Assembly (NCBI GenBank): GCA_030593665.1
Contig: JAUVGS010000037.1
Location: 1 to 9,592 of the forward strand
Origin: Chitinivibrionales bacterium
Lineage (GTDB): Bacteria; Fibrobacterota; Chitinivibrionia; Chitinivibrionales; JANQEN01
Direction of reading: 5' to 3'
Length of the DNA: 9,592 nt
Part shown: positions 1-5,527 of the stretch, piece after piece
How positions within the stretch are numbered: position 1 is the first letter of the stretch
Layout of the letters: each line of letters begins with the position of its first letter
Notes under the pieces: model-generated
Seen by the model: only the letters and a program-made list of their open reading frames with translations
Database searches by the model: none
What the model was told of the DNA's origin: nothing
Translations under genes and position numbers: made by a program

Positions 1-1044
1 CTATCATTTGGTGAAATCTCTTTTGAGTCACTTCAATAGTATCCATCCAGAAATCTCTTGTTAACACAACATCATGTACAGGACTTGAATTAGCGCGGTA
101 CACGTCTCCCATATCAAAAGTGTCCCCTTTTGCCGGAATAAACCTCATTCCCTCAGGCCCGTCGGTCTGTTCTGTAATAATGAAGTCCGCAGTATCTTTC
201 ACGGCATCTTGAGTCCATTTATCTTCAGCCATAATTTTTATGGCTTTTACTGAAACATCATTCCATGCCCGCTGCCATATAAAGGTATCATTAACAATTT
301 GAACATTAGTGCCTGTCAGGAGTGTGAATTCGAGAGTATGATTTGTACCGGTTACATTTGTAATAAGTGGTTTGAGTGCTATGCGTTTTATCTCGTTACG
401 ATAGCTCTGGTATGTTGTCTGTCCTGTCCACTCCAGTTTGTTAACTGTATAAAATGATCGAACAGGGGATTCGCCGCTTTTTGCCGGAAAACCTACGGAT
501 TCGGCTGCCTTTATTTTCCAGAAATAATTTTTTCCCGGTTGAAGATTGCCTGGCTGAAAGCCGGTTGCGGTAAGATTGGAAGCAATAATATCAGCATCGC
601 TTAATGATGCGGAAGCGCCAAGATAAATTGTGTATGTTACCGGATCATTTTCAGCGTCATTAACCGAATACTGCAAAGTACTGCTTAGTGCGATTTTTGA
701 TGCCCCATCCTGCGGAGACGTCAGAAACACTGTGGGAGCCTCATTAAATGTTGTAAAAGATGTTATGGTACCGGTGGCACTATCCTCCGGAAATGCAGCT
801 GAATAGGCACGTACTTTCCAGTAGTATCGCCTGTTTCCTGTTAATGGAACGGGTATTGAAACTGTTTTATCGGTTCCTGCATCTATTTCATTTGTCATCG
901 CAGTGCTGGAATTGCCATAGAAAACTTTAAAGGTTACCTCATCCTCATCCGGATCATTGCCGCCGCTCCATTCAAATACCGGGCTAAGCCCAATATCACT
1001 TGCTCCATTTCCCGGAGCAACAATACTTATTGTGCTTATCTTGG
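1..1044 (-). CDS. Segment 4: FN3-like repeats and start of FGE-sulfatase (SUMF1/PvdO-type) domain, cut by the window edge
   Basis: An open frame of about 340 residues with no stop to the left edge. It begins with NTKISTISIVAPGNGASD and carries two FN3-like repeats: GLSPVFEWSGGNDPDEDEV to YYWKVRAYS, and LQYSVNDAENDPVTYTIYLG to YFWKIKAAE. A linker of about 90 residues follows (LEWTGQTTYQSYRNEIKRI onward). From about position 165 downward the FGE-domain opening is clear: PEGMRFIPAKGDTFDMGD, then SPVHDVVLTRDFWMDTIEVTQ. In FGE proteins this region is the N-terminal part of the fold; the catalytic Cys pair lies near the C terminus and is outside the window, so activity cannot be judged. Confidence 0.85.
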
Positions 1045-1465
1045 TATTATAGTGAGTGTTATTACGGTAGAGCCTGTATTATGATTTGTTGATCCGTCAG
1101 TAGAGTAGAAAATGAGTGTTCTGCTGCCATAGCCGTTACCCAGATCAATGGAGCACTCATAAAGGTTGGCGCTAATGTATAACAGTTCTCCGGCAAAAGT
1201 TCCATCGAGTGTATAGTAAGCGGAATCCACACCATTATCATCGGTAATATTGAATTGGATAGTATGCTGCTGGGCACCGATTACCCGTTCCCCATGAACC
1301 GGTCCGCCCTGCTGGCTCATTGCCGGCGGTTCCTGATCCGTTAACGTCGGATCATATTTGATACGTACCGGTAAGGATAGGTTATTTCCTACGGTATCGG
1401 TAGATGTTACAGTTATCACATTGTAAATATCAGCGGTTAATTCGGTTATATCTGCGTAGAAAGAG
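1036..1465 (-). CDS. Segment 3: BIg-like repeats continued
   Basis: Picks up in a new frame at FYADITELTADIYNVITV, completing the repeat interrupted in segment 2, and adds one more Ig-like repeat (EPPAMSQQGGPVHGERVIG to GSTVITLTI). It ends at a TAA at 1036 in the final strand of that repeat. The first in-frame candidate start near 1419 falls inside a strand, so this is not an independent gene. Confidence 0.75.
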
Positions 1466-2660
1466 AATCATTCGACTGTGCTGTGGTAAATGAGTTGGTT
1501 CCCATTTGAAAGGCCACACTTTTTACTGTGTAATTATCAGTGGAGAATACTTCAATCCGTTTTGAACTGCTCCCAATAGTTGCGCTGTCCAGAGCAGGAT
1601 TGACCAGTCGCAATGAAGGAGCCTGGTTGTCATAGACAAGATTTACAATAAGCGAATCAAGGTTATTGTTTGTCGCGTTGTCCTGTGCTTTAACAACGAC
1701 ACTATTTTCTCCCGGAGTTATTGTTACCGTATGTGTATAATTACCCCTTGACGGTTGAACCGTATCACCCGCAATTATCACCCAGGCAATAGTACTGAGA
1801 TCGTTTACCTCAACATCAAAGTCAACGGCGGAATCTTTATGATAACTTCCCTGCGAGGGAGCGTTGAGAGTTATTACCGGTGGTGTTGTATCCAGCCAGG
1901 TCGAGTCATAGTAGAAAGTTGCTGCCAAAGTGTCAACGTTTGCGTTGGGGCAGTCATCAACCGCTATCGCAGTTACTGTATTCCTGCCTGGTGACAATGT
2001 TATGCTGTCTGTATAAATACTATCCGGAGAGACGACTGCTTTGCCATTAATAGCCATTGAGGAGATGCCGCTCTCATCGTATGCACGAAACCGTATTTCG
2101 ATGTCCGGTTGTGCTGACGTAGAGCTGTCTTTTGGAAAAAGAAGTGAGAGTACCGGTGGAATAGTATCTTCAACCGTTTCTAAGAGAAATATGGTTATTT
2201 TCACCGTATCGGAGTTGGCGTTTGAACTGGCATCGATAGCGATTATCGCAATTTCATTCGTGTCGTTCAACAAAATTAATGTGTCAACGTAGAGACTATC
2301 TTTTAACGTCACGGTGCAATCGTTTACCGTAACCTGCGCAATACCGCTGATATCAGTGACGGTAAATAAAACAGGCATAATTGAATCGGAAACCGTTGAA
2401 CTGTCGGCTGGAGAAATCAGAGTAATCACCTGCGGTATTGAGTCAACGGTAGTCTGCGTATAAAAACAGGTAAGTGACAGCGTATCTTTGTTTTCATGAA
2501 CGCTGCTGTCAACAGCGACGATAGTCACAAAAACGGTATCTGCCGCTAAAGTTATTGTGTCAATGTAGATACTGTCCGGGGAGGTAACCGAAGCTCCATT
2601 TACCGTTACGGCTGTTATTCCGCTCAGGTCGGTAACTATAAATGCTATCGGTAGTGTGGC
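1446..2660 (-). CDS. Segment 2: BIg-like repeats
   Basis: The frame is open from about 2681 to a TAA at 1446. The GTG at 2528 is inside a domain and is not a credible start. It holds a partial first repeat (AFIVTDLSGITAVTVNG) and then repeats of about 90 residues opening with D-[ST]-[IT]-P-x-V-[IL]-[ST]-L and containing F-x-V-x-D-x-S-G-I and N-x-x-x-x-x-A-x-D near the end, as in bacterial Ig-like domains of surface proteins. It breaks off inside the fourth full repeat at TAQSNDSLS. Confidence 0.8.
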   Translation of the reverse strand, partial: ATLPIAFIVTDLSGITAVTVNGASVTSPDSIYIDTITLAADTVFVTIVAVDSSVHENKDTLSLTCFYTQTTVDSIPQVITLISPADSSTVSDSIMPVLFTVTDISGIAQVTVNDCTVTLKDSLYVDTLILLNDTNEIAIIAIDASSNANSDTVKITIFLLETVEDTIPPVLSLLFPKDSSTSAQPDIEIRFRAYDESGISSMAINGKAVVSPDSIYTDSITLSPGRNTVTAIAVDDCPNANVDTLAATFYYDSTWLDTTPPVITLNAPSQGSYHKDSAVDFDVEVNDLSTIAWVIIAGDTVQPSRGNYTHTVTITPGENSVVVKAQDNATNNNLDSLIVNLVYDNQAPSLRLVNPALDSATIGSSSKRIEVFSTDNYTVKSVAFQMGTNSFTTAQSNDSLSTQI

Positions 2661-3001
2661 TGTGATGTATCGCGACCGTGTTCATTCGCAGCAATACACC
2701 AGTAAACGCCGTTATCTGCCAGTGAGAGGGAACTGAAAAGTAAAGAGTCATTACCCGCTCCGTTAACAGGAGAACCATTCTTGTCCCACTTATAGGTAAT
2801 CGGTTCATCTCCTTCATCAAGGAGAATGTACAGAATGAATAAAGAGTCTTCCGTCTGAGCGCCAACACTGTTTACCATATTACCAGTGATTTTAGGAGCA
2901 TATTTAAATTCCGGTTTTGATGGTGAGCCGCAGTAGAGCAGGATTAAAGAAATTGATACAACAGTGATGGATACGAAACGGAAAAGTGATTTTGTGTTCA
3001 T
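2645..3001 (-). CDS. Segment 1: lipoprotein signal plus Ig-like domain
   Basis: 118 residues as it stands. Residues 1-23 are a signal peptide with a lipobox-like L-L-Y-C; Tyr before the Cys is unusual, so the lipobox is non-canonical. Residues about 35-113 form an Ig-like domain: YKWDKNGSPVNGAGNDSLLF, then LADNGVYWCIAANEHGRDTS, the standard tyrosine-corner and F-strand Cys pattern. The usual first (B-strand) Cys is missing, so no intradomain disulfide is expected. The frame meets a TAG at 2645 in mid-strand, and the natural continuation is found one frame away. Confidence 0.8.
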   Translation of the reverse strand: MNTKSLFRFVSITVVSISLILLYCGSPSKPEFKYAPKITGNMVNSVGAQTEDSLFILYILLDEGDEPITYKWDKNGSPVNGAGNDSLLFSSLSLADNGVYWCIAANEHGRDTSQPHYR

Positions 3002-3130
3002 TTACAATTCCATTTACAGGGTTTTATTTGACTATCTGTATCAAGGTTAAAATATTTTTCACACCCTCGCAAAACAAAATATATATGAAATTTAAATGGA
3101 GACTTTACGTACGTTATTGTCGTATCGTTA

Positions 3131-3383
3131 TCATAGACCGTAAAATGAGCCGAATCGCAGATAACCGGGCATAATAATACGCGTATACCGGTCAAAACGA
3201 AGTATTGAACCTGCTTCTATCGTCATGGTCTTTCCTGCGGGGACTATAACCGTCTCCGTTGCATGATAATCCCGGCGCTCGTATTCGCCGTGCTGGGGGC
3301 CGGTGAGGGGGAGGGCGTAAATAAAAAAAAGGGTAAAAGAGAAAAAGAAACCTGGGTAGTAGTATTATTTTAATTTTCAGCAT
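3131..3383 (-). pseudogene. Remnant of a small exported protein with a T8 frameshift
   Basis: The ATG at 3383 begins a signal-peptide-like sequence (MLKIKIILLPRFLFLFYPFF). In the present sequence this frame passes a run of eight T (3323-3330 on the plus strand) into low-complexity Pro/Arg residues with no sensible fold. If one T is removed, the frame continues as IYA, a plausible signal cleavage site, then LPLTGPQHGEYERRDYH, then VIVPAGKTMTIEAGSILRF, a strand-turn-strand pattern seen in beta-helix or right-handed repeat proteins, ending at a TGA at 3131 after 83 residues. A further slip near 3140 would join it to an open frame (VYDNDTTITYVKS) running to 2998. No clear ribosome site precedes the ATG. 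The VPAG segment loosely resembles EDIYVPAGIEVYI in the 695-residue hydrolase. Probably a decayed gene, or one carrying sequencing errors in a homopolymer. Confidence 0.5.
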
Positions 3384-3590
3384 AATTGATTTTTAGTATT
3401 GGTTTACGGTATGTTCAATAAAACAGAATACATAATGTATACACCTATATATACAAATTCAGTTTTAATAATCTCTCTTGCTGTTGTTTACATCGAAAAA
3501 CTGTTTTCATTTCATCACTTAATCTATCCTGGAAGTAGCAGGATGGAACCTAAGCACCGAAGATATGGTGTCAATAATCTTCTTTTATTC
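3384..3590. other. Gene-free AT-rich spacer
   Basis: About 200 bases between the lipoprotein stop and the frameshifted mini-gene. I see no convincing gene, RNA or terminator. A short ATCCT/AGGAT inverted repeat (3526-3530 and 3540-3544) has no T-run after it on either strand. A weak TTGAAC element on the minus strand (about 3414-3419), with an AT-rich segment 17 bases further on, could be a promoter for 3383 but matches only loosely. Confidence 0.4.
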
Positions 3591-4238
3591 TTAGTCTCCA
3601 GGCTGAATCTCGAAATGTATAATATTTTCTACAACTCGGCCATCGCTAAAATGGGCAATGATTCTGTAGTATACATTCGATATTCCAAGTGAATATGTTG
3701 CATACATCTTCTTTCCTTTGCCATTAACATATTCTTCGGCAATACGTTGGTCATTTTCCGTAGTCCGGGGGAATATTGGATCTCGTTTTCTCATTGATGA
3801 TGTGCGATAATTTCCTTCTACAAGTTGTTTCAAGGTTTTCCAATCTGTACATGACTCGCTGATATTTTCGAGTCTGTAAACCCCACCTGAACCATCATTG
3901 TTAAAGAACAGTGTAGAGCAGTATCTCTCTAAAATGGCAATACTGTCAACTTTACATTCAACAAGTTGCAAAAGCTTGGAGTGGATGTCCGCATCGATAC
4001 CAGCCATTCCGAGCGTGAACTTAATTGTGTCGAGTTTTGCGATAGAGTCTTTTTTCAGTATCGGCGTTCCGTACATTCTGCTGATTCTGACAGTAACATA
4101 TTTAAACGGTATTACCAAAGAATTGGCAAAAGAATCAACGCAAATTTGAGAATTCGATTCTTTCGTTTTCTTTTCGTTTGCGCAACTTGCTGCTATCACT
4201 AAGAAAACAAACAGGAATGTCAGTGATATTTTGTTCAT
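3591..4238 (-). CDS. Small lipoprotein, candidate immunity protein of the orphan peptidase cassette
   Basis: A 215-residue protein of no family I recognise. The ATG at 4238 has a good AGAGG seven bases upstream, starting immediately after the stop of the broken peptidase. Residues 1-18 form a lipoprotein signal with a clean lipobox, A-A-S-C, so Cys19 should be lipidated and the protein anchored on the periplasmic side of a membrane. The mature part starts with a charged linker (NEKKTKESN), then a mixed helix/strand region with several Cys residues (C33, C94 and C107 by count, approximate), and ends in strands (YYRIIAHFSDGRVVENIIHF). It has no visible enzyme motif. It shows no obvious similarity to the 207-residue SH3b protein although it holds the equivalent place behind a peptidase domain. 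An immunity role is inferred from position and predicted location only. Confidence 0.88.
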   Translation of the reverse strand: MNKISLTFLFVFLVIAASCANEKKTKESNSQICVDSFANSLVIPFKYVTVRISRMYGTPILKKDSIAKLDTIKFTLGMAGIDADIHSKLLQLVECKVDSIAILERYCSTLFFNNDGSGGVYRLENISESCTDWKTLKQLVEGNYRTSSMRKRDPIFPRTTENDQRIAEEYVNGKGKKMYATYSLGISNVYYRIIAHFSDGRVVENIIHFEIQPGD

Positions 4239-4249
4239 GGAAATACCTC

Positions 4250-4889
4250 TTATTTCTGTTTGTGAATTGAATTACAGGAATCTGAGTGCTCGCAATCTTC
4301 GCAGTAAGCCCTGTTTATATGTTCATTTAACATACTTGACCCGTGTGGCCAATAGTCCATGTGCAAATGATGATGGTGGTAACTTACTTGGTTAACATAA
4401 ATTGAGATGCCGTTGTTTGCTTTAATCATCGGGGTGACCTCCGTGTTACATTCCTTTGTAACATGTGGGCAAAGGGTAAGAATATACCTGAAACCTTTCG
4501 CTATAGCCTTCTTAGCAAAGGATACGGATTTGTCTTTATCGTATGACTTGTTGGCAACTCCACCTTTTTCCATTGCCCCGACTTTATCGGATCGTATATC
4601 AACCCCATGACCATCGCGATGTGTGCTGTGCCCTATGTCAACAACATTCCATAGGTTTATTATATTTCTTCGCGCCGTCCTCATCGTAATGACCTTTACG
4701 AAGTACAGCAAACTCTTTCTGCGGGCGGGGAAAGGTGATTCGCCCACTTGCCACTGTTTTCTCAGCTGTTGTCCCTTCAGCGCGGCAGTACAGTTCCCAT
4801 GCTGCGTCTTCAGGCTTTCCGCGGTCTTCAACATAATGCTGCGGCTCAAAAAGATACTTGCATTCGCCGCTATATTCCGATTTTAGCAA
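4250..4889 (-). pseudogene. Truncated, frameshifted paralog of the hydrolase (orphan peptidase cassette)
   Basis: The first frame, which could open at a TTG at 4889, encodes about 70 residues nearly identical to residues 117-188 of the 695-residue hydrolase and stops at 4638. The frame then changes near 4654, and a second open frame runs to a TAA at 4250 with the core of an M15/M74-like zinc peptidase: H-R-D-G-x3-D with the catalytic-type ligands, then HHHHLHMDYW, then CEDC and a further Cys. Relative to the long protein it lacks the N terminus, all peptidoglycan-binding repeats and about 45 residues at the front of the peptidase domain. The metal ligands are kept. The peptidase half is clearly diverged from the long copy, whereas the front block is about 96% identical in DNA. 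It lies 14 bp after the SH3b gene stop and 11 bp before the lipoprotein gene. It is either a decayed second toxin or a silent orphan cassette. Confidence 0.8.
4654..4870 (-). repeat. 217-bp direct repeat, copy 2 (in the orphan cassette)
   Basis: This segment matches 7021-7237 without any gap. I count nine mismatches in 217 positions, about 96% identity. Similarity ends sharply on both sides: beyond 4870 and 7237 the flanks are unrelated, and below 4654 the sequence changes to a diverged peptidase domain. Several of the nine differences change the amino acid, for example D for A before G-A-K-K, so the copy is not under obvious strong selection to keep the protein. Same orientation as copy 1, about 2.37 kb apart. 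Confidence 0.95.
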
Positions 4890-4903
4890 TTACCTCGCTT
4901 GTA

Positions 4904-5527
4904 TTATGCACCTGCTAACAATGACTTGATCTTCCATACATTTTTATCTTTTTGCAAGCACATTCGTAAACCATAACAATGATACATGGCTTTATGGTGA
5001 ATATAACCCTTTTTACCATCCTTAAATTGGATATAATACCATTCTTTTTCTGATTTTAACATTTTAACCACAGTATGATTTATAGAAAAGATTTTATTTC
5101 CATTCGGTTTGTCGAATACAAGCGTATTATCAAAAAGTATGAAATCCTTGTCTATATTTGTAGTACTATCATCGCATAATATATTGATAGACGGAAATTC
5201 TAAAACACTGTCTCCTTCGTAAATTGCAAGCCTCCATCCTGATTTTGTTATTTTTAACAACATGTTCCAATCCACTTCAGATGTTGTTAAGAGATTCCAC
5301 TGTTCTTTAAAAGAAACAATGCCCATTCCGTCTGCATCAAAACCAGTTTGTACATCTTCGAAAATGTGTGTGTAAATGTATGAAGTATCCCGTTTATTTA
5401 TTGCATCAAATAATTTTATTAATTGTGCATCAAGTGATTCTATTTCATTGTTTTCTGCATAACAACAAACATATAACAGCATGAGAATATAGTTAACTTT
5501 ATTTAGCATCTTTAGCATCTTTAGCAT
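4904..5527 (-). CDS. Secreted SH3b-like protein, candidate immunity partner of the upstream hydrolase
   Basis: A 207-residue protein. The start at 5527 has AAGGA about eight bases upstream, inside the hydrolase gene; in-frame ATGs at 5518 and 5509 come from the same 9-bp repeat and could also be used. Residues 1-24 form a Sec signal peptide ending CYA, with cleavage likely before ENNE. Residues about 31-100 start with an amphipathic helix (LDAQLIKLFDAINKRDTSYI) resembling NTF2-like folds. Residues about 136-182 (LVFDKPNG, EWYYIQFKDGKKGYIHHKAM) fit a bacterial SH3 domain, and the end (VWKIKSLL) is a typical closing strand. SH3b domains often bind cell-wall peptides. Its 29-bp overlap with the hydrolase gene implies coupled translation. 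A periplasmic immunity protein is inferred from the context; an accessory wall-binding protein is the alternative. Two sampled 60-base lines here and just upstream are about 23-32% G+C, lower than neighbouring genes. Confidence 0.88.
   Translation of the reverse strand: MLKMLKMLNKVNYILMLLYVCCYAENNEIESLDAQLIKLFDAINKRDTSYIYTHIFEDVQTGFDADGMGIVSFKEQWNLLTTSEVDWNMLLKITKSGWRLAIYEGDSVLEFPSINILCDDSTTNIDKDFILFDNTLVFDKPNGNKIFSINHTVVKMLKSEKEWYYIQFKDGKKGYIHHKAMYHCYGLRMCLQKDKNVWKIKSLLAGA

Larger units (their letters stand above)
1..3001 (-). pseudogene. Repeat-rich surface lipoprotein with C-terminal FGE/SUMF1-type domain; broken by three frameshifts and cut by window edge
   Basis: Four open segments in different frames follow each other without overlap of their domains and together read as one protein of about 1000 visible residues: lipoprotein signal, Ig-like domain, about five to six BIg-like repeats, two FN3-like repeats, a linker of about 90 residues, and the start of an FGE-sulfatase domain at the left edge. 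In each of the three breaks (about 2660, 1460 and 1040) adding one base restores a continuous, well-formed repeat. The start at 3001 has GGAA six bases upstream and sits in an ATGA overlap with the open frame ending at 2998. Whether the breaks are biological or sequencing errors cannot be told from the sequence. FGE-family lipoproteins of this design are presumably exposed at the outer membrane; their activity is usually unknown and often not sulfatase maturation. Confidence 0.75.

Noticed and set aside
2560..2868. Minus-strand open frame of about 100 residues overlapping the Ig segment
   Set aside because: Its translation has no fold-like pattern and overlaps the Ig domain and the first BIg-like repeat in other frames, both of which have clear domain patterns.
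2998..3195. Independent small gene of 65 residues with an ATGA overlap to the lipoprotein start
   Set aside because: The translation from the apparent start overlaps the better-supported beta-repeat frame; only its second half (VYDNDTTITYVK) may belong to the same decayed mini-gene.
3526..3544. ATCCT/AGGAT inverted repeat as a terminator
   Set aside because: Five-base stem with no T-run on either side.
3399..3692. Plus-strand open frame covering the AT-rich spacer
   Set aside because: It runs antisense into the lipoprotein gene, has no ribosome site, and shows no domain or signal pattern.
4655..4849. First 65 residues of the frame leading into the orphan peptidase, as a true N-terminal domain
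   Set aside because: They are an out-of-frame reading of the duplicated block, whose correct frame is shown by the 96% identical intact copy.
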